Shown here: positions 9,828 to 19,464 of the stretch, piece after piece
How the letters are laid out: each line of letters begins with the position of its first letter
How positions within the stretch are numbered: the first letter of the stretch is position 1
Assembly (NCBI RefSeq): GCF_004799035.1
Contig: NZ_MWIO01000031.1
Location: forward strand, 1-64,000
Length of the DNA: 64,000 bases
Origin: Rhodanobacter lindaniclasticus
GTDB taxonomy: Bacteria; Pseudomonadota; Gammaproteobacteria; Xanthomonadales; Rhodanobacteraceae
Reading direction: 5' to 3'
Made by a program: the position numbers and the translations under genes
The notes under the pieces: model-generated
The model's database searches: none
Seen by the model: the letters and a program-made list of their open reading frames with translations, nothing else
Told to the model about the DNA's origin: nothing

Positions 9828-9876
9828 TTGTAGCGGTTGCGCCGCCCCGGCGTTGCCGCGGCGCGCGCCACCTCGA

Positions 9877-10899
9877 TCAGGCTTGCCCGTCGACCCGGTA
9901 GTACTCGCGATACCAGCGCACGAAATTCGCCACGCCCTCCTCCACGCCTACCCGTGGCCGGTAGCCGACCGAGGCGATCAGGTCGGAGATGTCGGCCTCG
10001 GTGTCCGGCACGTCGCCGGCCTGCAGCGGCAGCATCTCCATCTGCGCCTTGCGGCCCAGGCACTGTTCGAGCACCTCGATGTAGCGCAGCAGCTCCACCG
10101 GCTGCTCGTTGCCGATGTTGTAGATGCGGTACGGCGCCACGCCGCTGCTGGCCGGGTCGGGTGCGCTGCCGTCCCAGCCGCGGTCCTTGCCGGGGATCCT
10201 GTCCAGCGTGCGCACGACGCCCTCGACGATGTCGTCGACGTAGGTGAAGCTGCGCTTGTGGTGGCCGTGGTTGAATACCTTGATCGGCTCGCCGGCCAGG
10301 ATCGCGCGGGTGAACAGGAACAGCGCCATGTCCGGCCGGCCCCACGGCCCGTAGACGGTGAAGAAACGCAACCCCGTGCACGGCAGGCCGTACAGGTGCG
10401 CGTAGCTGTGCGCCATCATCTCGTTGGCCTTCTTCGAGGCCGCGTACAGCGTCAGCGGATGCTCGGTCGACTGGTGCTCGGAGAACGGCATGCTGGTGTC
10501 GGCGCCGTATACCGAGCTGGTCGAGGCGTAGACCAGGTGCTCGACGTCGTGGTGGCGACAGCCCTCGATGACGTGCAGGAAGCCGGTGACGTTGGTCGAC
10601 ACGTAGATGTGCGGATTCTGCGCCGCGTAGCGCACGCCGGCCTGGGCGGCCAGGTTGATCACCCGCTGCGGCTTGTGCCGCGCGAACACCGCCTCGATCG
10701 CCGCACGATCGGAGAGATCGACCGGCTCGTGGCGGTAACCCGGGCGCTCGGCGAAGCGCGCCAGCCGCGCCTTCTTCAGCTCCACGTCGTAGTAGTCGCT
10801 GAGGTTGTCGATGCCGATCACCTCGTCGCCGCGCTCGAGCAGGCGCATGGCGACGTGGGAGCCGATGAAGCCGGCGGTACCGGTGACGAGGACTTTCAT
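9877..10899 (-). CDS. UDP-glucuronate/hexuronate 4-epimerase-like SDR
   Basis: A 340-residue extended short-chain dehydrogenase/reductase. The NAD-binding motif GTAGFIG is at residues 7-13, and the catalytic YxxxK is Y152-x3-K156 (YAASKKANE). The downstream block [17 protein letters not shown] is characteristic of UDP-glucuronate 4-epimerases (LspL/GAE type), which make UDP-galacturonate. It lies directly after a UDP-HexNAc dehydrogenase, so UDP-GlcNAcA to UDP-GalNAcA conversion is also possible; no UDP-glucose dehydrogenase is in the window. The start at 10897-10899 gives MKVLVTG; the longer in-frame extension has no family similarity. Confidence 0.88.
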   Translation of the reverse strand: MKVLVTGTAGFIGSHVAMRLLERGDEVIGIDNLSDYYDVELKKARLARFAERPGYRHEPVDLSDRAAIEAVFARHKPQRVINLAAQAGVRYAAQNPHIYVSTNVTGFLHVIEGCRHHDVEHLVYASTSSVYGADTSMPFSEHQSTEHPLTLYAASKKANEMMAHSYAHLYGLPCTGLRFFTVYGPWGRPDMALFLFTRAILAGEPIKVFNHGHHKRSFTYVDDIVEGVVRTLDRIPGKDRGWDGSAPDPASSGVAPYRIYNIGNEQPVELLRYIEVLEQCLGRKAQMEMLPLQAGDVPDTEADISDLIASVGYRPRVGVEEGVANFVRWYREYYRVDGQA

Positions 10900-10963
10900 G
10901 CGGAAGCGGCCTGCGGCGGGGAAAACCCGCCCATGATACGCAGTCGCAACGTGCAGCGCAGGT

Positions 10964-12241
<1,278 letters not shown>

Positions 12242-12353
12242 ACGTAACTATCCCGTGATTTCCATGATTGAGCGCCCCTCGCGGGCGGGGCAAACTACCC
12301 ACCCGACGTGATCCGCACGCCCTGTTTGCCTAGCCGGTTGCCGCCTGGTTCGC

Positions 12354-12369
12354 CGTGATATTCTTCACA
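12354..12369 (+). promoter_or_regulatory. Candidate CRP/Clp-type binding site upstream of the export operon
   Basis: The sequence CGTGA-TATTCT-TCACA matches the CRP/Clp consensus TGTGA-N6-TCACA at nine of ten core positions. Its centre is 35 bp before the start codon of the polysaccharide export lipoprotein. In Xanthomonas the CRP-like protein Clp, which responds to c-di-GMP, controls exopolysaccharide genes, so such a site would make sense here. Because it lies so close to the ATG it would overlap the core promoter or transcription start. Recognised by eye only. Confidence 0.5.
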
Positions 12370-12396
12370 TTCTGAAAGACAATCGGGGGGATTGCC

Positions 12397-13017
12397 ATGA
12401 AATCGTTCTACCGCTTGCTCCTGCTCTGCCTGCTGCTTGCGCTCGCCGGATGTGCCACCGGGCCGGGTTCGACGCAGGCGCCGACGGTAAACCCCCAGGC
12501 CCAGGCGGTCGCCGTCTACCATATCGGTGTGGACGACCAGCTGCAGGTATCGGTGTGGCACAACCCCGACCTGAGCGTGAGCGTACCAGTGCGCCCCGAC
12601 GGCATGATCACGGTGCCGCTGATCGGCGACGTCCAGGCCGGCGGCCGCACCCCGGAACAGGTCGCCGCGGAGATCAAGGACAGGCTCCAGGCCTACGTGC
12701 GCGACCCCCAGGTGGCGGTGATCCTCACCTCGCTGCGCAGCCATGAATACCTTTCCCGCGTGCGCGTCACCGGCGCGGTGCGTACGCCGGTGTCGATCCC
12801 CTACCGCCAGGGCATGACCGTGCTCGACGCCGTGCTGGCCGCCGGCGGCACCACCGAGTTCGCCGCGCCCGACCGCACCGAGCTGTACCGCAAGTCCGGC
12901 GAAGGCACGCAGTCGTACGCGATCCGGCTGGACAGCATCCTGCAGAAAGGCAACCTGACAACCAACTATCCGGTGCAGCCTGGGGACGTCATCACCGTGC
13001 CGCAGCGGGCGTTCTGA
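12397..13017 (+). CDS. Polysaccharide export lipoprotein (Wza/XrtA-type)
   Basis: A 206-residue lipoprotein: lipobox LALAGC with lipidation at C19, then a Poly_export domain (about residues 40-120, with YHIGVDDQLQVSVWHNPDLS near its start). A SLBB-like domain follows (about residues 122-205, beginning VRVTGAV). Such proteins form the outer-membrane and periplasmic exit channel for exopolysaccharide. The short length and export-domain sequence resemble the TIGR03027 family of exosortase-associated loci. GGGGGG precedes the ATG by about seven bases. It is the first gene of a plus-strand operon reaching 21156. Confidence 0.92.
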   Translation: MKSFYRLLLLCLLLALAGCATGPGSTQAPTVNPQAQAVAVYHIGVDDQLQVSVWHNPDLSVSVPVRPDGMITVPLIGDVQAGGRTPEQVAAEIKDRLQAYVRDPQVAVILTSLRSHEYLSRVRVTGAVRTPVSIPYRQGMTVLDAVLAAGGTTEFAAPDRTELYRKSGEGTQSYAIRLDSILQKGNLTTNYPVQPGDVITVPQRAF

Positions 13018-13050
13018 GCTGCCGGCACAGGCACATGAGTCGATCCACCC

Positions 13051-14607
13051 ATGAATGAAGAACCGAACCCCCTGCTGGCACTGCTGCCGGTACTGTGGAC
13101 CGAAGCGAAGCGGCGCCGGGTTTCGCTGGCGGTGATCTTCGCCGCCATCGCGATACTCGCGCTGATCGTCGGCGTGAACTGGCCGCGCCGCTACGATGCC
13201 TCGGTCACCATCCTGGCGCAGAAGAGCAGCATCATCACGCCGCTGATGGAAGGCGCCGCCGCGGCCACCGGCAACACCAACCGCGCCGGCATCGCCAAGG
13301 CGGTGATCTTCAGCCGCAAGGTAATGGACCAGGTGCTGGTGGACGGCGGCTGGATGGCGAAGAACCCCTCCCCGGTCGACCAGGACAAGTTGATCCAGGA
13401 GATCAAGGCGCGCACCGTCGTCACCATCTCGCGCGACAACCTCATCACGATCAGCTACCACGACAGCGACGCCCGGCGTGCCTTCGACGTGACGCGCACC
13501 TTCGGCCAGCTGTTCATCAGCGAAAGCGTGGCTTCGAAGATGAAGGAAAGCCGCGACGCGTTCGACTTCATCGACAGCCAGGTCGAGGCCTACCGCAAGA
13601 AGCTGACCGACGCGGAGACCAAGCTCAAGGATTACCGCGACGCCAACGCGGATGCGCGCCCGGGCAGCGAGGCCGACACCAACGCCAGCATCAGCCAGTT
13701 GCGCAACCAGATCGAGACGGCGCGGATGGACCTGATGGAGAAGCATTCGCAGGCAGCCTCGCTGGAACGTCAACTCTCCGGCGAATCGGAGGTCAGCGCG
13801 GTGCAGACCTCCGGCGGCGTCTACGAAAGCCAGCTGGCCGACCTGCAGTCGAAGCTGGACAAGCTGCGCCTGACCTACACCGACGAATACCCCGACGTGG
13901 TGCGCACCCGCCACCAGATCGAGGACCTGCGCCGGCTGCTGGCCAGCGCCGATCAGCGGACGGCGGCGAACGCGCCGAGGGCGATCGGCGACACGGCCAA
14001 CAACGGCAGCGCGGTGCAGTTCAATCCGCTCTACCAGCAGATGCGCAGCCAGCTCGCCAACCTGCGCTCGGACATCGCCGCCACCACCGCGCGGCTGGGC
14101 GCGGCGCAGGCGCGACTCGACTCGGAAATGGATCGTAGCAAGCGCATCGCCAACTCCGAGGCGGTCACTGCCGAGCTGACCCGCGACTACACGGTCAACC
14201 GCGACGTCTACCAGGATCTGCTCAAGCGCCGCGAGAGCGCGCGGGTGTCGATGAACCTCGATGCGGACCAGGACGGCCCCTCGTTCGTGGTGCAGAACCC
14301 CGCGGTGATGCCGCTGGTACCCTCGGGGCTGCGCTTCATGCATTTCGGCATTGCCGGTATCCTCGCCGGCATGGCCGTTCCGTTCGGCGTGCTGTTCGGG
14401 TTCGCCCGCTTCGACCCGCGCGTGCGTTCGGCGGAACAACTGGAACAGGCGACTGGCCTGCCGGTACTGGCGACGATCGCGTTTTACCCGACGCCAGGCG
14501 ACCATCGTCGCGAACGGCGCCGCACCGTGACCCTGGTGGTGATCGTGCTGGGCGTGGTGCTGGCATACGCAGTGCTGTTCTGGCTCAAGCTGAAGGGACT
14601 GGCATGA
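13051..14607 (+). CDS. Wzz/GNVR-type polysaccharide chain-length determinant
   Basis: A 518-residue inner-membrane protein. A Wzz domain follows a first transmembrane helix (about residues 25-45). A long periplasmic region, about residues 150-400, is predicted coiled coil. A second helix lies near 430-450, after a GNVR-like junction (VQNPAVMPLVPSG), with a further hydrophobic segment at the C-terminus (about 490-515). It matches the XrtA-system chain-length family (TIGR03007-like), which sets polymer length and couples to the kinase encoded next. No kinase domain is fused. Its stop overlaps the start of the kinase-like gene (ATGA), so the pair is translationally coupled. Confidence 0.9.
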   Translation: MNEEPNPLLALLPVLWTEAKRRRVSLAVIFAAIAILALIVGVNWPRRYDASVTILAQKSSIITPLMEGAAAATGNTNRAGIAKAVIFSRKVMDQVLVDGGWMAKNPSPVDQDKLIQEIKARTVVTISRDNLITISYHDSDARRAFDVTRTFGQLFISESVASKMKESRDAFDFIDSQVEAYRKKLTDAETKLKDYRDANADARPGSEADTNASISQLRNQIETARMDLMEKHSQAASLERQLSGESEVSAVQTSGGVYESQLADLQSKLDKLRLTYTDEYPDVVRTRHQIEDLRRLLASADQRTAANAPRAIGDTANNGSAVQFNPLYQQMRSQLANLRSDIAATTARLGAAQARLDSEMDRSKRIANSEAVTAELTRDYTVNRDVYQDLLKRRESARVSMNLDADQDGPSFVVQNPAVMPLVPSGLRFMHFGIAGILAGMAVPFGVLFGFARFDPRVRSAEQLEQATGLPVLATIAFYPTPGDHRRERRRTVTLVVIVLGVVLAYAVLFWLKLKGLA

Positions 14608-15395
14608 ACGCCCGGGATGACGACAAGTCGGTGATCAACCTGCCTCCACGCGATCCGGAAGCCCGCGAGCGCGCGATGCCTGCCGGCGACGAGGCGAAGA
14701 ACGCGCCCGGCCACTCGATCGCACTGATGTCGGAAACCGGCACGCTGGTGCCGCGGCAGCTGGAAGAGCGCCGGCTGATCCACCGCGAGGAGTCGGTGCG
14801 CACGCAATCCGACGCCTTCCGCGAGATCCGCACGCGGTTGCTGTGGCTCGGCGGCGAGCGCAATTTCGTGACCATGGTGGTGCCGGTCAGCCCCAAGTCC
14901 GGCGGCAGTTTCGTGGCGCGCAACCTCGCCCTCGCGTTCGCCTTCGACGAGGCCAAGACCAGCCTGCTGATCGACTGCAATCTGCGCTACCCCGCACAGC
15001 AGGAGGCGCTGGGCATGGCGCGCGGCACCGAAGGCCTGATCAATTTCCTCGAACAACCGTCGATCGGCATCAAGTCGATCATCTACGAGACCGGAATCCC
15101 GCGCCTGCGCCTGATTCCGGCCGGCTCCACGCGCGAGAACAGCGGCGAATATTTCTCCTCGTTCCGCATGCGCGCCGTGGTCGATTCGCTGCGCTGCCGT
15201 TACCCCGACCGCTACCTGTTCCTGGACGGACCGGCGATCAAGGGCTCGCCCGACGCGCGCATCCTCTCCGAGCTGGCCGACCAGGTGGTGGTGGTGGCCG
15301 GTTACGGCCGCGACACGCCGGCGGCGATCAGCCAGGCGGTGGCCAGTTTCGATACCAACAAGGTGGCCGGGGTAGTCTTCAATCACGCGCCGTGA
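14604..15395 (+). CDS. BY-kinase-like ATPase with a degenerate P-loop
   Basis: A 263-residue cytoplasmic protein of the CpsD/CapB family, partner of the Wzz-like protein before it. An internal strand LLIDCNLRYP (121-130, D124) is the Walker A' motif. LFLDGPAIKGSPDA (about 208-222) resembles the Walker B/DxPP region. The expected Walker A (GEGKT/S) is replaced by SPKSGGSF (residues 96-103): the lysine is displaced and no G-K-S/T is present. The usual C-terminal tyrosine cluster is also absent; the protein ends AGVVFNHAP. It may therefore be a regulatory pseudokinase or use an atypical P-loop. It overlaps the upstream gene by four bases. Confidence 0.8.
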   Translation: MNARDDDKSVINLPPRDPEARERAMPAGDEAKNAPGHSIALMSETGTLVPRQLEERRLIHREESVRTQSDAFREIRTRLLWLGGERNFVTMVVPVSPKSGGSFVARNLALAFAFDEAKTSLLIDCNLRYPAQQEALGMARGTEGLINFLEQPSIGIKSIIYETGIPRLRLIPAGSTRENSGEYFSSFRMRAVVDSLRCRYPDRYLFLDGPAIKGSPDARILSELADQVVVVAGYGRDTPAAISQAVASFDTNKVAGVVFNHAP

Positions 15396-15546
15396 GGGCG
15401 CCCCGGAAGGGTGTGGCGCTTCCGCCCCCCGGTCCGGACATGCGGGTCTGCAGATGTGCCAGACTCGCGCCAGGGGAAACCACCGGATGTGGTATTCGCG
15501 GGTTCAGGGCTCGACGATCATGGACAAGTCAAGGGGGCACGCAAAG

Positions 15547-16863
15547 ATGTCGACACACCGCACCCGTACCTGCGTACTGGGTTCGATGCTGGCCATCGGC
15601 GCTACCAGCGCATCGGCGGCACAGTTCGATTACGGCTGGCGCGTAGGCGTAGGCCACAGCGACAACATCGGCCTGACCGAAACCGACCCGATCAGCCAGA
15701 ACATGCTGATCCCCGGCTTCGACTTCAGCTACCAGCAGGAAGGCTCCACCTTCCAGGCCGACGTGGTCGGCAACGTGGAGTACCGCGACTACCTGGCGCA
15801 CGCCTTCGACAACCAGACGCTTGCTCAGCTCGCGGGCCAGATGAACTGGACCATGCTGCCCGAACGGCTGGATTTCACCCTTCGCGACGTGGCCAGCGTG
15901 CAGCCGCTGTCGACCTTCTCCAGCAATGCGCCGGACAACCAGCAGCAGACCAACGTGCTGACGGTGGGGCCGACGCTGCGTTTTCGCCTGAATCCGACCG
16001 TGCGCGGCCAGGCCGAACTGCGCTACATCGACAGCCGCGCCTCCAAGACCAACGAGTTCGACTCCTCGCGTGGCCTGCTGGCGCTGCGCCTGTTCAAGGA
16101 CCTCAGCCCCACGGCCACGCTGTCGGCCAACGCGGAGACCGAACGGGTCACCTTCGACCACGCCGACACCGGCCCGGCCTACAACCGCACCCAGCTGTTC
16201 GCCAGCTCGGCCAGCCGGCTCAGCCAGATCGACATCAATGCATCGCTGGGCTGGTCGCGGCTGTCGTTCGATCAGGCGCAGACGATCAACACGCCGCTGG
16301 CGCGCCTGAGCGTGGCCTGGCGCATGACCCCCAACAGCACCCTGCTGCTGCGCGGCGCACGCCAGTACGGCGATGCCGCCGAGGACCTGATCAACCAGCT
16401 CGACCAGAATCCCGGCGAATCGGCGCTGGCCCCGCCGGCACCGTCGAACATCAACACCGGTGCCACCGTGATCAGCTCGCAGGTCTACACCGAGCGGCGC
16501 TACGAGGCGGTCTACGCCTACGTCGGCACGCGCTGGAACCTGCGCGTCGCGCCGCTGTACCGCGATTTCGATTACATCAACGACCCCACCGACAGCCAGC
16601 GTGGCCGCGGCGGCACCCTCGGCCTTGACTACCGCCTGCGCCCGCGCACCGTCCTGTCTCTGTTCGGCAACGTCGAGTCGATGGAATATCGGGCGGTGGC
16701 ACGCACCGACCGCACCACCAACTTCGGCCTCATCCTGAACACCCAGCGCACCGAACACTGGAGCTGGAGCGCCTCGTTCACCCGTCGCCTGCGCCACAGC
16801 GACACGGTCGGTGCCAGCTACCACGCGAACGAGATCTATCTCGGCGTGGCGTACCGGAGGTAA
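15547..16863 (+). CDS. XrtA-associated outer-membrane beta-barrel protein (TIGR03016-like)
   Basis: A 438-residue protein with a signal peptide ending Ala-Ser-Ala-Ala. It has alternating amphipathic strands throughout, rich in R/Y/T with short turns, as in an outer-membrane beta-barrel. The opening FDYGWRVGVGHSDNIGLT and the final ...YLGVAYRR resemble the TIGR03016 family of exosortase-associated barrels. It probably forms or supports the outer-membrane secretion pore. The ATG at 15547 is chosen because AAGGGGG lies about ten bases upstream and the signal peptide then begins directly; upstream in-frame ATGs give a longer, less signal-like start. Stop is followed after 3 bp by the next gene. 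Confidence 0.85.
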   Translation: MSTHRTRTCVLGSMLAIGATSASAAQFDYGWRVGVGHSDNIGLTETDPISQNMLIPGFDFSYQQEGSTFQADVVGNVEYRDYLAHAFDNQTLAQLAGQMNWTMLPERLDFTLRDVASVQPLSTFSSNAPDNQQQTNVLTVGPTLRFRLNPTVRGQAELRYIDSRASKTNEFDSSRGLLALRLFKDLSPTATLSANAETERVTFDHADTGPAYNRTQLFASSASRLSQIDINASLGWSRLSFDQAQTINTPLARLSVAWRMTPNSTLLLRGARQYGDAAEDLINQLDQNPGESALAPPAPSNINTGATVISSQVYTERRYEAVYAYVGTRWNLRVAPLYRDFDYINDPTDSQRGRGGTLGLDYRLRPRTVLSLFGNVESMEYRAVARTDRTTNFGLILNTQRTEHWSWSASFTRRLRHSDTVGASYHANEIYLGVAYRR

Positions 16864-16866
16864 GGG

Positions 16867-17643
16867 ATGCAGGTCGAACCGGCACAACCGTGCCAATTCG
16901 GTAGCGGCGGGAGTCTGTTCGGTCTCTATCACGCAGTGGCGGGTCGCGCACGGGCGGCGGTGCTGCTGTGTCCGCCGCTGGGCCAGAACATGATCCGCAG
17001 CCACCGGGTGTATCGCCAGCTCGCCGATGCGCTGGCGCAGCAGGGCATCGCCGCGTTGCGCTTCGACTATTTCGGTACGGGCGATTCGGCCGGCGCCAGC
17101 GAGGAAAGTGACTGGGTACGCTGCGTGGCCGACACGGTCACGGCGGCGGCGGAACTGCGCGCGCGTTCCGGCTGCACCCGTTTGCTCGGTTTCGGCGCGC
17201 GGCTGGGTGGTGCCATCGCGCTGGAAGCAGCCCCTGCTGCGCGCCTGGCCGAACTGCTGCTGTGGGACCCGGTGCTCGATGGCCACGAGTACGTGACCGG
17301 GCTGGACGCGATGCAGGAGGAGCTGCGCGTCGATCCGATGCGTTTCAGCACGCCGCGCACGCGCGAGGACGCGGCCGGCCAGTGGCTGGGTTTCCCGGTC
17401 GGCGCGGAACTCCGCGGGCAACTCGAAGGCTGGCGCGCGGCACCGGCGGCGGTTCCCGTGCGCGTGTTCGATTCGCTGCCCGCCGAGGCAGGAGCAGACC
17501 GGTACGCGCAGCTCGGCACCGACGCCGAAGTGGTCGCGTTGTCGTCGACGGCGAGCTGGGACGTGCTCGACCGGCTGGAGCACGCCATCCTCGCGCCCGA
17601 CCTGGTCCGCGCGGTCGTCGACCAGCTGCGGGTGGCGGCATGA
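16867..17643 (+). CDS. Alpha/beta hydrolase, XrtA 'hydrolase 2' type
   Basis: A 258-residue alpha/beta-hydrolase-fold protein. LLCPPLGQNMIRSHRVYRQLA and ALRFDYFGTGDS fit the pair of exosortase-A-associated hydrolases, here type 2. The nucleophile elbow reads GARLGG at residues 110-115, with Arg112 where Ser, Cys or Asp is expected. It is therefore probably not a classical Ser hydrolase, as seems true of this family in general. In XrtA loci hydrolases 1 and 2 occur with an acyl-CoA ligase and acyl carrier protein; here only the hydrolases are present, close to an NRPS/PKS. It overlaps the next hydrolase gene by ATGA. Confidence 0.8.
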   Translation: MQVEPAQPCQFGSGGSLFGLYHAVAGRARAAVLLCPPLGQNMIRSHRVYRQLADALAQQGIAALRFDYFGTGDSAGASEESDWVRCVADTVTAAAELRARSGCTRLLGFGARLGGAIALEAAPAARLAELLLWDPVLDGHEYVTGLDAMQEELRVDPMRFSTPRTREDAAGQWLGFPVGAELRGQLEGWRAAPAAVPVRVFDSLPAEAGADRYAQLGTDAEVVALSSTASWDVLDRLEHAILAPDLVRAVVDQLRVAA

Positions 17644-18470
17644 GCACGGAGCGCGCATTCCGCTTCGGTCGCGCGCACCACCTGGTCGGCGTGGCCGGGC
17701 TGCCCGAACCGGCCGCGCCGACCGCGCCGGTCGGCGTGATCGTGCTGAATGCAGGCATGGTGCACCGGGTGGGTCCGTTCCGGCTGCACGTGGAGATCAC
17801 CCGTCGACTCAACGCCAGCGGTTATCCCACCCTGCGTTTCGATCTCTCCTCGCTCGGCGACAGCAGCGCCGCCGACGAATCACGCTCGCAGGCGCAGCAG
17901 GTAAACGCGGACGTCGCCGACGCGATGAGCCTGCTGGCCAGCCACTCCGGCTGCAGCCGTTTCGTGCTGCTCGGCCTGTGTTCCGGCGCGCAGAATGCGC
18001 ACGGCGCGGCGATCGACGAGGCCCGCGTGGCCGGCGCCATCTTCCTCGACGGCTATGCCTACCGCACGCTGGGCTTCCAGCTGCGCCACTACCTGCCTCG
18101 ACTGTGGAGCGCCGAACGCTGGCACCGCTTCATCAGCCGCAGCCTGCAGGCGCGCGCCAGCCAGGGCGACGACGTGTTCGCCGTACGTTTTCCGCCGCGC
18201 GAACAGGTGCAGCGGGAACTGGCCGCCATGCTCGATCGCGGACTCAAGTTGCGCTTCATCTACAGCGGCGGGGTGACCCGCTACTTCAACCATCCGCGCC
18301 AGTTCCGCGAGTGCTTCGGGCGCCTGGCCGACCGGCCGCAGATCAGCGCGCGCCTGTTTGCCGGCACCGACCACACCTATGCCCTGCGGGTGGACCGCCA
18401 GCGCCTGCTGGACGACATCACGACGTGGCTGCGGGACAATTTTCCGGTTTCCGGCGGGAGCAATCCATGA
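17640..18470 (+). CDS. Alpha/beta hydrolase with Cys nucleophile, XrtA 'hydrolase 1' type
   Basis: A 276-residue alpha/beta hydrolase partnered with the preceding gene. The nucleophile elbow is G112-L-C114-S-G116, the GxCxG form with cysteine as nucleophile. A C-terminal histidine is at H245 (AGTDHTY). A cysteine nucleophile suits transfer between thioesters as well as hydrolysis. Since the NRPS in this island lacks a thioesterase, this enzyme is a candidate for release or transfer of the peptide chain, but that is speculation. Start overlaps the upstream stop (ATGA); stop overlaps galE in the same way. Confidence 0.82.
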   Translation: MSTERAFRFGRAHHLVGVAGLPEPAAPTAPVGVIVLNAGMVHRVGPFRLHVEITRRLNASGYPTLRFDLSSLGDSSAADESRSQAQQVNADVADAMSLLASHSGCSRFVLLGLCSGAQNAHGAAIDEARVAGAIFLDGYAYRTLGFQLRHYLPRLWSAERWHRFISRSLQARASQGDDVFAVRFPPREQVQRELAAMLDRGLKLRFIYSGGVTRYFNHPRQFRECFGRLADRPQISARLFAGTDHTYALRVDRQRLLDDITTWLRDNFPVSGGSNP

Positions 18471-19459
18471 GCACGATCCTGGTCACCGGCGGCGCCGGCT
18501 ACATCGGCAGCCACGTGGTGCAGCAACTGAGCGAGCGCGGCGAGCGGGTGGTGGTGCTGGACAACCTGGTCAGCGGCTTCGCCGACGCCGTGCGCGGCGC
18601 CGAGCTTGTGGTCGGCAACGTCGGCGACCAGGCGCTGGTGTCGCGGCTGCTGACCGAACACAAGGTGGATGCGGTGATGCACTTCGCCGCGCACACCGTC
18701 GTGCCCGAATCGGTGCGCGACCCGCTGAAGTACTACGGCAACAACACCTGCAACACGCGCAACCTGCTCGCCTGTTGCGTCGAGGCCGGCGTCGACCGTT
18801 TCATCTTTTCCTCCACCGCGGCGGTGTACGGCACACCCGCCGGCGGCGTGGCCGACGAGGACACCCCGCTGCAGCCGATCAACCCGTACGGCAGCTCCAA
18901 GCTGATGTCCGAGATGATGCTGCGCGACCTCGGCACCGCCGGCGCGATGCGCTACGTGATCCTGCGCTACTTCAACGTCGCCGGCTGCGATCCGCTCGGC
19001 CGCATCGGGCAATCCACGCCCAACGCCACCCTGCTGCTCAAGGTCGCCTGCGAGCATGCGGTAGGCAAGCGCCCGGGCCTGGCCATCTTCGGTACCGACT
19101 ACGACACCCCCGACGGCACCGGCATCCGCGACTACATCCACGTCGAGGATCTGGCCGCGGCGCACCTGCGCGCCCTCGACCACCTGCGCACGGACGGCGA
19201 ATCGCTGACCCTGAACTGCGGCTACGGCCACGGCTACAGCGTGCGCGAGGTGATCGACACGGTGCGCCGGGTCAGCGGTGCGGCCCTGCAGGTGACCGAA
19301 CAGCCGCGCCGCGCGGGCGACCCGCCGATGCTGATCGCCCGCGCCGACCGCCTGCGCCAGCGCCTGGGCTGGACGCCGCGCCATGACGACCTGGAGTTCA
19401 TCGTGCGCACCGCGCTGGCGTGGGAACGCCATCTGGCGGCACGGGACGCGGCCCGGTGA
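18467..19459 (+). CDS. galE: UDP-glucose 4-epimerase
   Basis: A 330-residue SDR with NAD motif GGAGYIG (residues 8-14) and catalytic S115/116 and Y141-x3-K145 (NPYGSSK). LRYFNVAG and the DGTGIRDYIHVEDLA block are diagnostic of GalE. It interconverts UDP-glucose and UDP-galactose, or the N-acetyl forms, to supply the exopolysaccharide. Start overlaps the hydrolase stop by ATGA, so expression is coupled to the export operon. Confidence 0.95.
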   Translation: MSTILVTGGAGYIGSHVVQQLSERGERVVVLDNLVSGFADAVRGAELVVGNVGDQALVSRLLTEHKVDAVMHFAAHTVVPESVRDPLKYYGNNTCNTRNLLACCVEAGVDRFIFSSTAAVYGTPAGGVADEDTPLQPINPYGSSKLMSEMMLRDLGTAGAMRYVILRYFNVAGCDPLGRIGQSTPNATLLLKVACEHAVGKRPGLAIFGTDYDTPDGTGIRDYIHVEDLAAAHLRALDHLRTDGESLTLNCGYGHGYSVREVIDTVRRVSGAALQVTEQPRRAGDPPMLIARADRLRQRLGWTPRHDDLEFIVRTALAWERHLAARDAAR

Positions 19460-19464
19460 CAGAC

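Noticed and set aside
9839-9864. Hairpin with arms GCGCCGC/GCGGCGC after the DUF2909 gene
   Set aside because: Seven-base arms, a 12-base loop and no T-run; easily by chance at this GC content.
9828-9876. Direct repeat or att-like site shared with 61689-61803
   Set aside because: Only short shared words such as CGGTTGC were found; nothing longer than expected by chance in GC-rich DNA.
12295-14505. 736-codon minus-strand open frame opposite the export and chain-length genes
   Set aside because: It is antisense to two genes with clear family motifs, and its translation is low-complexity with no recognisable domain.
19456-19464. GTG start overlapping the galE stop for the glycan-active gene
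   Set aside because: Possible by coupling, but the ATG at 19465 has GGTGA at good spacing and begins the signal peptide directly; kept as an alternative only.
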